Shown here: in pieces, positions 1 through 9,586 of the stretch
Numbering within the stretch: position 1 is the first letter of the stretch
Layout: the number at the start of each line of letters is the position of its first letter
From: Bacteroidota bacterium
Lineage (GTDB): Bacteria; Bacteroidota; Bacteroidia; Bacteroidales; Paludibacteraceae
Assembly (NCBI GenBank): GCA_021779195.1
Contig: JAJYBB010000001.1
Span: 62,001 to 126,000 of the forward strand
Direction: 5' to 3'
DNA: 64,000 nucleotides
Translations under genes and position numbers: made by a program
The notes under the pieces: model-generated
Told to the model about the DNA's origin: nothing
Database searches by the model: none
What the model saw: only the letters and a program-made list of their open reading frames with translations

Positions 1-41
1 TTTGTCTCTAATGTTTATAAAATAAAAAATACATACTTAGT

Positions 42-62
42 TCCCCTTTAGGGGTTAGGGGT
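42..62. repeat. Dispersed palindromic CCCCTTTAGGGG repeat, copy 1, just after the nifB stop
   Basis: TCCCCTTTAGGGGTTAGGGGT; same core at 8604, 8676 and 22356. Confidence 0.7.
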
Positions 63-67
63 AGTTT

Positions 68-1342
68 TCACCCGCATCCTTTTGCTTCTCCTTTGCAGCT
101 GGTGCCGCATTTGAATGCATCGGGTTTGGCAATGGAGCGAATCACTTTGTTATTGTATATGCCTTCTAATCCCTCGTCGATCAGGCCGGTCATCTCTACC
201 ACGTGAATGCCACAACCTTTGAGCATTGCTTTGGGGTTTTCACCCACGCCGCTAAGCAAAATAGCACGACAATCTTTTAAATCACGGGCCATATTTAACC
301 AGCGTTCATCGCCTTTTCCTTTGGGAGGCATATCACGCACTTCCACGTTTTTGAATCCGTTCTTTGTTTGTTCGAAAATATACACGTTACGCGCTTCGCC
401 AAGGTGCAGGTTCACCAATAATCCTTCGTTGGTAGCAACTGCTACGTAAGGGCGACTTGTGGCGTCCATTTCTTCGGCACGCGATGAATATTCTTTTAGC
501 AAAGCATGCGTTTCGCTTAAGTCCTGTCCCAATAATCCTGCTGCATCGGCACGACAGCGGGCGCAATGGCTCATTATCTTCAAGTGGTCGGAACACAATG
601 TGCGGGTTTTGAAAATCATTTTTGTATCCGGCTTTTCCACCGATTCAAATGGAGTTTCGGCAGTAGGTATCAGTGGAATACAGTTGATAACATCAGCTCC
701 GAGCTCGGCACACACTCGTGCCACTTCCGGAATATGATTCTCGTTGATGCCCGGAATAATAATGGAATTGATCTTTACCGTAATACCACGCGCTTTTAAT
801 TTAGGAATACAGGCTAGCTGGCGCTCCAACAGAATGGCTGCACCTTCTTCGCCACGATATATTTTTTTATTATACCGTACCCATTTGTAAATCTGAGCAG
901 TGATTTTTGGATCAATGGCATTGATAGTAAGTGTTACATGCGAAACATTTAAATCGGCAATATCATCAATATACGGTTCTAAGTTCAGTCCGTTTGTAGA
1001 AAGACAGAATAATTTATCCGGAAACTCTTTACTTACACGACGCATAGTTTCAAGTGTTTCTTCGGCATTGGCAAACGGATCGCCGGGACCTGCAATGCCT
1101 ATTACTGCCAGATTTTCAATTCGTCCATCTAAGTCTTTCAAATAATCAACGGCCTGAAATGGTGCTAAAACAGATGATGTAACACCCGGGCGACTTTCAT
1201 TCACACAGTCGTATTTGCGATTGCAATAATTGCATTGTATGTTACATTTTGGAGCTACTGGCAGGTGAACACGTGCATTGGTATGCTTTGCTTCTTCGTT
1301 GAAACAAGGATGTGCTTGTTTTCTTTCTTCGGTCATTTCCAT
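68..1342 (-). CDS. nifB: Nitrogenase cofactor biosynthesis protein NifB (radical SAM, with C-terminal NifX/NafY-like domain)
   Basis: N-terminal HLPVAPKCNIQCNYCNRKYDCVNESRPGVTS radical-SAM motif; C-terminal VAVATNEGLLVNLHLGEA NifX-like domain; next to nifEN. Confidence 0.97.
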   Translation of the reverse strand: MEMTEERKQAHPCFNEEAKHTNARVHLPVAPKCNIQCNYCNRKYDCVNESRPGVTSSVLAPFQAVDYLKDLDGRIENLAVIGIAGPGDPFANAEETLETMRRVSKEFPDKLFCLSTNGLNLEPYIDDIADLNVSHVTLTINAIDPKITAQIYKWVRYNKKIYRGEEGAAILLERQLACIPKLKARGITVKINSIIIPGINENHIPEVARVCAELGADVINCIPLIPTAETPFESVEKPDTKMIFKTRTLCSDHLKIMSHCARCRADAAGLLGQDLSETHALLKEYSSRAEEMDATSRPYVAVATNEGLLVNLHLGEARNVYIFEQTKNGFKNVEVRDMPPKGKGDERWLNMARDLKDCRAILLSGVGENPKAMLKGCGIHVVEMTGLIDEGLEGIYNNKVIRSIAKPDAFKCGTSCKGEAKGCG

Positions 1343-1352
1343 ATCGTCTCTG

Positions 1353-2660
1353 TTATAAATATTTATACCCTATCGGTGAATTTTCTTGTTTGTAATCTAT
1401 CAATGCATTTACTACAAGGTCGAAAAGCTCCTGCGTGCCGCGGTAACCAATGTGGTGAATGCGTGTTGCTCCGAAGCGATCGTGAATGGGGAAACCTACC
1501 CGTACCAACGGTATTTTGAGTTCGCGGGCAATGTAATAGCCTTTGCTGTTTCCCAACAGAAAGTCAGGTTTAAATTCATCAGCTTTTTCCCGTAATGTTT
1601 CAAAGTCGGCTCCTTTAATCCAACATGCTTCTATTCCAATTTCTTTCAACCAATCGGCCATGGCGGTTACAAAATCTTCTTCACCGTAAATCAATGCTTT
1701 TTTCCCAAATACATATTTATGTGCATCAACGTAAGCATCCACCAAGCGTCCACGTTCTTTTCGGTGCTTTTCGGGCACCTGTTTTCCGCTTATTTCTTCC
1801 AACGTTTTAATAAATTTATCGGAAGCCTCAATGCCGATTGGTAAGGACATTTGATGATTTCTAATGTAATATGTTGTTTGTAGCCATTCGCCGGCAGTTT
1901 GAAGAGTGCCGCTATCCTTTGTCCGGTTTACCGTTTTGTTGAACGAAGTCCCAAACTCAATGGTTGCTTTAGCATCACCAATGTGTTCTATGTCAATCAT
2001 CGGTGTTCCACCGGTTGGTATCAGCTGATATTCCGATGTATATTCGTTGTCGAGTGTCTCGCTGAAATCAGGGAAAAGCACGTACTTCATACCAAAATCT
2101 TCCAGCAATTCTTTCAGGTACCGAATGTCGGCCGGAGAAACCATACCCGGAAAGATATTGAGTGTCTCAACGGTTTTATCGTGTTTCGCGATAGCTTTCA
2201 CGGCAGCCAGGACTGTGTTATGGAAACCTTCGGCGTGGCTGCCGCTATAGCTGGGGGTTGAAGTGTGGATGAAAGTAGGTATGACACTTCCATCGGCTTC
2301 ATGAGATTCTTTATAATGTCGTATATGCCCAGGAATATCTTCGCCAATCGTTTCCGATAAGCAAGTAGAAGCAATGCCTATGACATTGGGCTTGTATTGT
2401 TTTACAATGTTTTCAATTCCGGTAATGAAATTTTTGCTTCCGCCAAAAACTGTCGATTCTTCACTGAAATTACTGGAAGCAATATCAACCGGTTCTTTGT
2501 AATGACTAATCATGTATCGGCGAATGTACGTAGCACAACCCTGACTTCCATGAATTAATGGTACGCAACCTTCAATGCCTTTGAACACCATCGATGCACC
2601 TAACGGAGCACACAGTTTGCAGGAGTTGCGGGTGGATGTATATGTTTTTGCTTCAATCAT
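1353..2660 (-). CDS. nifN: Nitrogenase iron-molybdenum cofactor biosynthesis protein NifN
   Basis: NSCKLCAPLGASMVFKGIEGCVPLIHGSQGC, NifK-like; gene order E-N-B. Confidence 0.93.
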   Translation of the reverse strand: MIEAKTYTSTRNSCKLCAPLGASMVFKGIEGCVPLIHGSQGCATYIRRYMISHYKEPVDIASSNFSEESTVFGGSKNFITGIENIVKQYKPNVIGIASTCLSETIGEDIPGHIRHYKESHEADGSVIPTFIHTSTPSYSGSHAEGFHNTVLAAVKAIAKHDKTVETLNIFPGMVSPADIRYLKELLEDFGMKYVLFPDFSETLDNEYTSEYQLIPTGGTPMIDIEHIGDAKATIEFGTSFNKTVNRTKDSGTLQTAGEWLQTTYYIRNHQMSLPIGIEASDKFIKTLEEISGKQVPEKHRKERGRLVDAYVDAHKYVFGKKALIYGEEDFVTAMADWLKEIGIEACWIKGADFETLREKADEFKPDFLLGNSKGYYIARELKIPLVRVGFPIHDRFGATRIHHIGYRGTQELFDLVVNALIDYKQENSPIGYKYL

Positions 2661-2677
2661 AATTTTTAGTTTTATTT

Positions 2678-2775
2678 AGTAGACAAGTAAACAAGTAAAC
2701 GAGTAGACTGCTAAACGTCTTGACTTGGACTGTATTAATAAGTGGTGTACTCGTTTATTTGTTAACTGGTCTACT
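2678..2775. repeat. Inverted repeat between nifE and nifN
   Basis: Left AGTAGACAAGTAAACAAGTAAACGAGTAGAC (2678-2708); right GTACTCGTTTATTTGTTAACTGGTCTACT (2747-2775); about 3 mismatches over ~28 bp. Confidence 0.8.
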
Positions 2776-4102
2776 GTTTCGTAAACTTCCACACCGGGCT
2801 CATGGCAGTTGCATAAATTTCTTTAGCGAAGTTCAACATGCCTTCGTATCCTGCCAATGGTTCTTTGCGTTCGTGATTGTGGTCGCAGAACCCGAGTCCG
2901 ATTTTATGAGCAATGGGGCGTTCTTTTACACCTCCGATAAAAATATCAGCCTGCTTTTCTTTCACGAAATGCGAAAGCTCCACCGGATTCGAGTCGTCAA
3001 CGATGATGGTTCCTTCGTCGCAAAGCTGTTTTATCAATTCATAATCTTCGGTTGTTCCGGTTTGCGAACCCACAATCACCGATTGAACGCCAATCAATCG
3101 TAGTGCTTTTACCAACGAAATGGCTTTAAATGCTCCGCCAACGTAAATGGCGGCTTTTTTCCCGGTAAGTTTTTCTTTGTACCAGGCCAGTTGTGGAATG
3201 AGTTTTGTAAATTCTTCTTTCACCAACTGACGGGCTTTCTCCATCATGTCGTCATCTTTGAAAAACCGGGCTACATCGTAAAGTGCATCACTCATATCTT
3301 CAATGCCGAAATACGAAACCCGCATCGAAGGAATTCCATATTCATCTTTCATCATCTTAGCCAGATAGTTCATGGAACCTGAGCATTGAACCACATTTAG
3401 CGCGGCATTGTGTGCATTGCAAATGTCGTCTACACGTCCATCGCCGGTAATGGTGGCGTTGACATGCACGCCCATTTTTTTGTAGTATTCCAATAGTATC
3501 CAAAGTTCGCCGGCCAGGTTGAAATCGCCCAGTATATTGATACTTTTAGCAGGTGTGAAAGGTTTGCTTTTGGTTCCCACCAGTTTGAAAATGGATTCGC
3601 AAGCTACTTTGTACCCGTCCTTTTTGGAACCCTGAAATCCGGGTGCCTGTACAGGTATAATTGGAATACCTTTTTCTTTTTCTACTGTACGGCAAATTTG
3701 TTCTACATCATCGCCAATAACCCCTACAATACAGGTTGTATAAATAAAGGCAGCTTTGGGTTTATGCAGGTCGATAAGTTCTATAATGGAAGCATAGAGT
3801 TTCTTTTCTCCGCCAAAAATCACATCCCGTTCCTGCAAATCGGTACAATAACTCAGTCGGTGTAATTCGGGTCCCGACGAGAGTGAACCCCGTATGTCCC
3901 AGGTATAGGCAGCACACCCAATTGGTCCGTGAATAATATGAAGGGCATCCACAATGGGGTAAAGCACCACCCGCGATCCGCAAAATACACAGGCACGTTG
4001 GCTAACACTTCCCGCCAGACTGGCTTTGTTGCAATCAATCGTTCGCTCGTTGGCTCCTGCAATTGAAACTTGCTTTTGTCTATCATCTAATATATGTCCC
4101 AT
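2771..4102 (-). CDS. nifE: Nitrogenase iron-molybdenum cofactor biosynthesis protein NifE
   Basis: RACVFCGSRVVLYPIVDALHIIHGPIGCAAYTWDIRG; start moved from the TTG at 4117 to the ATG at 4102 because GGAGGAGAAGG lies just upstream. Confidence 0.94.
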   Translation of the reverse strand: MGHILDDRQKQVSIAGANERTIDCNKASLAGSVSQRACVFCGSRVVLYPIVDALHIIHGPIGCAAYTWDIRGSLSSGPELHRLSYCTDLQERDVIFGGEKKLYASIIELIDLHKPKAAFIYTTCIVGVIGDDVEQICRTVEKEKGIPIIPVQAPGFQGSKKDGYKVACESIFKLVGTKSKPFTPAKSINILGDFNLAGELWILLEYYKKMGVHVNATITGDGRVDDICNAHNAALNVVQCSGSMNYLAKMMKDEYGIPSMRVSYFGIEDMSDALYDVARFFKDDDMMEKARQLVKEEFTKLIPQLAWYKEKLTGKKAAIYVGGAFKAISLVKALRLIGVQSVIVGSQTGTTEDYELIKQLCDEGTIIVDDSNPVELSHFVKEKQADIFIGGVKERPIAHKIGLGFCDHNHERKEPLAGYEGMLNFAKEIYATAMSPVWKFTKQ

Positions 4103-4115
4103 AGCCTTCTCCTCC
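4103..4115 (-). promoter_or_regulatory. Shine-Dalgarno of nifE
   Basis: Minus strand GGAGGAGAAGGCT directly before ATG. Confidence 0.75.
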
Positions 4116-4162
4116 AATTAAGAATTTATAATTCAAAATTCAAAATTCACATTCACCTTTAA

Positions 4163-4183
4163 TCATTTATCGTGCCATTAACA
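4163..4183 (-). promoter_or_regulatory. Element A: sigma-54-like nifE promoter
   Basis: Minus strand TGTTAATGGCACGATAAATGA, identical over 21 bp to 9587-9607; TGGCACG matches the sigma-54 -24 element, the -12 region (ATGA) is degenerate. Confidence 0.65.
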
Positions 4184-4310
4184 AATTATCTATGTTTTAT
4201 AACATGTGCGATGCAGTTAATGTATTGAATATGATTGTTGTGCTATTTTTATTTTTAGGCTATTGGATAGGAATACAATGAGCTTTTACTATGGTGTGAC
4301 TTGTGTAAAT

Positions 4311-4350
4311 CATACATTTAAGTAGGAAATTATACTTAAAATGTAGGAAA
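4311..4350. promoter_or_regulatory. Element B: candidate upstream activator site for nifE
   Basis: CATACATTTAAGTAGGAAATTATACTTAAAATGTAGGAAA; closely matches 9736-9775; two GTAGG repeats 21 bp apart. Confidence 0.65.
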
Positions 4351-4560
4351 GGTAAGGGAGTCAAAGTTGACAGGGAGATATATGGAAGTAGTGTTTTCTG
4401 GAGATAGAGGTAGTTTGCTCTTATATAAAATTACGACTCCACTAAAAAGTGAAGCCGTAAATGTTGATTTTCCCAATGGCAACTTGAGAGAGAAAAATAG
4501 AAGTATTGAATAAAAGCCATTCCGACTTATGTCATGCGTCGATGCGACTAAATATTGTAT

Positions 4561-4626
4561 AAAAACCCAAGGACGTAGACTGACAGAATGCTAACTAACA
4601 ACATAATAACGTCCCCGGGTTTTTTA
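4561..4626. terminator. Hairpin/terminator between nifK and nifE
   Basis: AAACCC-AGGACGT ... ACGTCC-CGGGTTTTTT directly after the nifK stop. Confidence 0.6.
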
Positions 4627-4627
4627 A

Positions 4628-6007
4628 TTACAATTGGAATTCAACCTTTTCTTCCAAACAAGTGCGATCGTAATGTTCCAAAAATGCATCCATAATTTGT
4701 TTTACTAAATTAGCCCCACCATCGTAACCAGTTTTTGCAAAGTAGTTATGTCCGGGACGGTCGGCAATCGGGAATCCGAAGCGAACAAAAGGTGTATTTT
4801 CGTCGCGTGCAATGTATTTACCGTATGTATTTCCGATTAATAAATCCACACCTTCTTGTTTAATCCATTGGTGCATACGGAACATATCGGCCAATTCACC
4901 GCTTTTGAATTTTGCTTCCGGAATATCTTTCAGTAACTCGGGCATTTTAGTATCGAAATACTTACTTGGAGTTCCGGTAACAATATAAACCGGTTTCATA
5001 TCCATGCTTACTAAAAACTCTACTAACGGAATCAACGTATCAGGGTCTCCCCACAGTGCAACTCGTTTTCCGTACAAGTATTTCGAACTATCCGAAATCA
5101 GGTCGATTAAACGTCCTCGCTCATCGTTCAGGCTTTGAGGAATCGGAACATTAGCGTGGCGGCTGAGCGACATTAAGAATCGGTCGGTAGCTTTAAATCC
5201 AATGGGGATATCCAACATCTCGAATTTTACTTTACATTTATTGTCGAGTTTGATACAAGCATCTTCGGTGCACGAATGTCCAAGGCCTAATGTAAATTTA
5301 CTGTCGCCTGTCAATTTCATGTCTTCGATGGTTGTTCCGCCTGTTGGATACATTTTGTAATGTCCATCCAGTGGAGCATCCAACACGTCGGTCATATCGG
5401 GAAACATAATTGTACGTGCTTCCATAACCGTTGTCAATCGTTTGATTTCACGCATATCCGAAGGTTCCATCCATCCGGCAGCGATATTGATAACGTTACG
5501 TTTCTTTGGTGTTGCCGTTGAGAAAAACTTTACAAAAGCAGCAACCTGATTGGAATATCCCGTTACGTGTGTTCCAACATAACTTGGGGTATTGCAATGG
5601 ATTACGTATTTTCCTTCGGGAACAAGTCCATCTTCGTTGGCTTTTGATACGATTTGAACCAGGTCATCACCAATTGTTTCCGACAAACAGGTGGTGTGTA
5701 CGGCTATAACTTCGGGTTTATACACCGTGAACATGGTGTCGATAGCCTGAACTAAGTTGGCTGAACCTCCAAATACGGAAGAACCTTCAGAAAATGAGCT
5801 GGTACCGGCCATGATTGGTTCGCGGAAGTGGCGCGATAAAGCACTTCGGTGATAAGAGCAACACCCTTGTGAACCGTGGCTATGTGGCAGGCATCCGTGG
5901 ATACCCAATGCTGCAAACATTGCGCCTACAGGTTGGCAAGTTTTGGCCGGGTTAATGGTCAGTGCCTTCCTGTCTATTTCAAATGCAGTGGTATGTCTGA
6001 GTAACAT
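4628..6007 (-). CDS. nifK: Nitrogenase molybdenum-iron protein beta chain
   Basis: INPAKTCQPVGAMFAALGIHGCLPHSHGSQGCCSYHRSALSRHFREP; short N-terminus as in clostridial-type NifK. Confidence 0.97.
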   Translation of the reverse strand: MLLRHTTAFEIDRKALTINPAKTCQPVGAMFAALGIHGCLPHSHGSQGCCSYHRSALSRHFREPIMAGTSSFSEGSSVFGGSANLVQAIDTMFTVYKPEVIAVHTTCLSETIGDDLVQIVSKANEDGLVPEGKYVIHCNTPSYVGTHVTGYSNQVAAFVKFFSTATPKKRNVINIAAGWMEPSDMREIKRLTTVMEARTIMFPDMTDVLDAPLDGHYKMYPTGGTTIEDMKLTGDSKFTLGLGHSCTEDACIKLDNKCKVKFEMLDIPIGFKATDRFLMSLSRHANVPIPQSLNDERGRLIDLISDSSKYLYGKRVALWGDPDTLIPLVEFLVSMDMKPVYIVTGTPSKYFDTKMPELLKDIPEAKFKSGELADMFRMHQWIKQEGVDLLIGNTYGKYIARDENTPFVRFGFPIADRPGHNYFAKTGYDGGANLVKQIMDAFLEHYDRTCLEEKVEFQL

Positions 6008-6050
6008 AATGTTCTAATTTATAATTATTAATTCATAATTAAATTTTGAC

Positions 6051-6093
6051 TTGATAATTGACTACTTAATAAGTAAGCATTGTCAATTATCAA
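6051..6093. repeat. Inverted repeat between nifD and nifK
   Basis: TTGATAATTGAC (6051-6062) and GTCAATTATCAA (6082-6093), perfect 12 bp. Confidence 0.8.
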
Positions 6094-6096
6094 TTG

Positions 6097-7731
6097 TCAA
6101 TTGAATACGTATTCGGCAGATACAAACTCCTCACTTTCCCAAGGTGCTTTCATTTGTTTGAAAATGGTGCTGCAAGCAATCATTTCTATGTCCTTGTAAA
6201 AGTTTATAGCTCCTTTGAAACCTGCGTATGGTCCGCCATTATCATAGTTATGCAGCTGTTTCATTGGGATTCCCATTTTTTGTACTACATACTTTTCTTT
6301 AATTCCGGCACAAAACACATCCGGTTTATAAAGTTCGATGAGTTTTTCCATCTCGAAATGACTCAAATCGTCGATTACCAATGTGCCTTTCTTCATATCA
6401 GTCATCATCCCTTTGTATTCGTTGAATTCAATATCAAATGCTTCTTTCAGTTGAGCCAGTTCTTCTTCCGATTTGCGCGGATTGAAACGTGTTGGGTCCG
6501 GAACAACCGTTATTTCCTCAATGTTACGACTGTCGGCATCAATTTGGATAGTTGGCATTACGCGGCGACCTTCATAGTCATCCCTGTGTCCGAATTCATA
6601 TCCGGCAACGAGTACTTCCATTCCAAGTTCAGTAAATAATTCTTGATAATGGTGTGCACGTGAGCCTCCAACAAACATCATGGCAGTTTTGCCTTCTGTT
6701 TTAGCTTTAGCTTTTGTAATGGCTGTATTTACAGTTTCCATTTCTTCGGCAATAACTACTTCAATACGATCCATCAATTCCTGGTCGCCAAAGTATTGAC
6801 CCACTTTGCGCAATGTTTTTGCAGTTGCATCAGCACCTATAAAGTTTGCCTTTGCCCATGGAATTCCAAATGAAGTTTCCAACATTTCGGCTACGTAGTT
6901 GATAGACCTATGGCACATTACTAAACTGAAATCGGCAGTGTGAGCAGTTTCAAATTGTTCCAGGGTAGAGTTACCCGACATGGTAGCGATAATATCCACA
7001 CCTATCTTTTCGAACAAATCTTCGATAACAAAAGCATCTCCTCCGATATTGTATTCGCCCAGTACGTTTACGGCATATTTGTGTTTACGTTTCGGATTGT
7101 CATTATTTCCGATTAAGTTTTTATACAGTCCGTTGTTGGCAATGTGGTGACCGGCTGACTGTGATACTCCACGATAACCTTCGCATGAGAAACCAAAAAT
7201 GTTTACTTCCGGAAACTCTTCTTTCATCTGGCGTGCTACACGGTGAACATCATCACCGATTAATCCAACCGGACAAGTAGAGAAAATAGCTATGCCTTTT
7301 GGGTGGAACAACTCGTGTGCCTCGCGAATAGCTTGTTTCAATTTTTCCTCGCCGCCAAATACAATATTCGAATCCTGCATGTCGGTAGAGAAGGCGTAAG
7401 GAATATAGTTTTCCATTTCGGGTTTGTCGGCGCGTGTCTGGTTACGACGTGTTAACCACGAGTAATACCCACAACCGATTGGTCCGTGTGTGATGTTTAT
7501 AATGTCCCTTGTAGGGCCGAGTACCACACCTTTACAGCCGGCATATGTACAACCACGTTGGGTAATAATGCCCGGAATGGTACGTATGTTTGCCTGAATC
7601 TTAGGAATTGCATCCGGATCGTTAATGACAATTGATTTTGCTCTTTTCTTCCCTACTTTCGAAGGGTAGGCAGCAACTACTTCGTCAGTGAAGTTCGTCA
7701 AATCCAATTCTTTTTTATTTTTCTTTTCCAT
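6097..7731 (-). CDS. nifD: Nitrogenase molybdenum-iron protein alpha chain
   Basis: RGCTYAGCKGVVLGPTRDIINITHGPIGCGYYSW; internal insertion (TRFNPRKSEEELAQLKEAFDIEFNEYKGMMTDMKKG) typical of clostridial/methanogen-type NifD. Confidence 0.97.
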   Translation of the reverse strand: MEKKNKKELDLTNFTDEVVAAYPSKVGKKRAKSIVINDPDAIPKIQANIRTIPGIITQRGCTYAGCKGVVLGPTRDIINITHGPIGCGYYSWLTRRNQTRADKPEMENYIPYAFSTDMQDSNIVFGGEEKLKQAIREAHELFHPKGIAIFSTCPVGLIGDDVHRVARQMKEEFPEVNIFGFSCEGYRGVSQSAGHHIANNGLYKNLIGNNDNPKRKHKYAVNVLGEYNIGGDAFVIEDLFEKIGVDIIATMSGNSTLEQFETAHTADFSLVMCHRSINYVAEMLETSFGIPWAKANFIGADATAKTLRKVGQYFGDQELMDRIEVVIAEEMETVNTAITKAKAKTEGKTAMMFVGGSRAHHYQELFTELGMEVLVAGYEFGHRDDYEGRRVMPTIQIDADSRNIEEITVVPDPTRFNPRKSEEELAQLKEAFDIEFNEYKGMMTDMKKGTLVIDDLSHFEMEKLIELYKPDVFCAGIKEKYVVQKMGIPMKQLHNYDNGGPYAGFKGAINFYKDIEMIACSTIFKQMKAPWESEEFVSAEYVFN

Positions 7732-7738
7732 TGTTTTT

Positions 7739-7744
7739 CCTCCT
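7739..7744 (-). promoter_or_regulatory. Shine-Dalgarno of nifD
   Basis: Minus strand AGGAGG, 7 nt before ATG (AGGAGGAAAAACAATG). Confidence 0.8.
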
Positions 7745-7746
7745 GA

Positions 7747-8112
7747 TTAGTCTAAAGTGATATCACCTTTTTCTCCCGTTCTTACACGAATAGAATCAAT
7801 TGTGTTAATCACAAATATTTTACCATCACCACTTTTACCTGTTTGATTCGCTTTAATCAACGTTTCAACTGCAAGATCTTTTTTCTCATCGGTTACAACA
7901 AGCGTTATCATGCGTTTTGATTTTAAGCGAGGCATCTCTACAATAAGCTCCTGTTGGTCGGGATCTAAATTGGCGGCTTTTTCAAATCCACCTTTTCCCA
8001 TTCCTCTGCCCAATACGGGCATGGCTGTGAACGATGGCAGTCCAACATCCGAAAGTGCCAGTTTGGTTTCGCTCATTTTTGAGATTCGTATCATTGCTAA
8101 TATCAGTTTCAT
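7747..8112 (-). CDS. nifI2: Nitrogen regulatory PII-like protein NifI2
   Basis: PII family ending KSGDGKIFVINTIDSIRVRTGEKGD; located between nifH and nifD. Confidence 0.92.
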   Translation of the reverse strand: MKLILAMIRISKMSETKLALSDVGLPSFTAMPVLGRGMGKGGFEKAANLDPDQQELIVEMPRLKSKRMITLVVTDEKKDLAVETLIKANQTGKSGDGKIFVINTIDSIRVRTGEKGDITLD

Positions 8113-8136
8113 ACTTCTTTGTTTTTTTGTTATTTA

Positions 8137-8231
8137 CTTCGTGATATTTACTCCCTCTGGTCGTGATATTTGCTTCGCGATATTAATTGTCATTTCACCC
8201 GAAGGGTAATATCCCAATATCGCCCGAAGGA
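8137..8231. repeat. Complex direct/inverted repeat between nifI1 and nifI2
   Basis: Three G[TC]GATATT units followed by inverted AATATC/CGAAG units (ACTTCGTGATATTT...CTTCGCGATATT...CCGAAGGGTAATATCCCAATATCGCCCGAAGG). Confidence 0.65.
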
Positions 8232-8255
8232 CTACTATCGACTAATAACTATATT

Positions 8256-8582
8256 TTAAACTTCTTTTCTACCACTGGAAATGGTGTAGCTTTCGTCTAC
8301 CTGAGTAACAAATATTTTACCATCACCGAACTGGCCTTGCTCTCCAGTACGAGCTGATTCCATTATGGTTTCGATTACAAAATCTTTATCTTTTGCCGGA
8401 ATGGTTATCATTAGCAAATCTTTTGGTAGCTCATCGTATGTTACATTTCCTACTTTGATACCACGTTGTTTACCACGACCAAAAACGGCTAATTTAGTTA
8501 CTGCCGGAAAACCTGCATCAAATAACGCTTTCATAACAATGGCTGATTTCTCCGGACGAACAATTGCTCTTAATAAATACAT
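8256..8582 (-). CDS. nifI1: Nitrogen regulatory PII-like protein NifI1
   Basis: MYLLRAIVRPEKSAIVMKALFDAGFPAVTKLAVFGRGKQRGI... FGDGKIFV. Confidence 0.93.
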   Translation of the reverse strand: MYLLRAIVRPEKSAIVMKALFDAGFPAVTKLAVFGRGKQRGIKVGNVTYDELPKDLLMITIPAKDKDFVIETIMESARTGEQGQFGDGKIFVTQVDESYTISSGRKEV

Positions 8583-8603
8583 AATGTGTTGATTTTTTAG
8601 ATG

Positions 8604-8697
8604 ACCCCCAACCCCTAAAGGGGAGTAAAAGGGTTATGGTTATAAATAAATTTGATTGATTGTACACCGCCAAAAGCCCCCTTTAGGGGATTGGGGC
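8604..8697. repeat. Pair of inverted CCCCTAAAGGGG repeats between nifH and nifI1
   Basis: 8604-8625 ACCCCCAACCCCTAAAGGGGAG and 8676-8697 GCCCCCTTTAGGGGATTGGGGC; reverse complementary with one bulge. Confidence 0.8.
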
Positions 8698-8698
8698 A

Positions 8699-9559
<861 letters not shown>

Positions 9560-9586
9560 TTAACTTTTAAACCTGCTACCTGTTAT

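Noticed and set aside
1235-1519. Plus-strand ORFs across the nif genes
   Set aside because: Antisense to well-supported nif CDS; no recognisable domains
4628-6007. NifK as N-terminally truncated
   Set aside because: Short N-terminus is normal for the clostridial-type NifK and all Cys motifs are present
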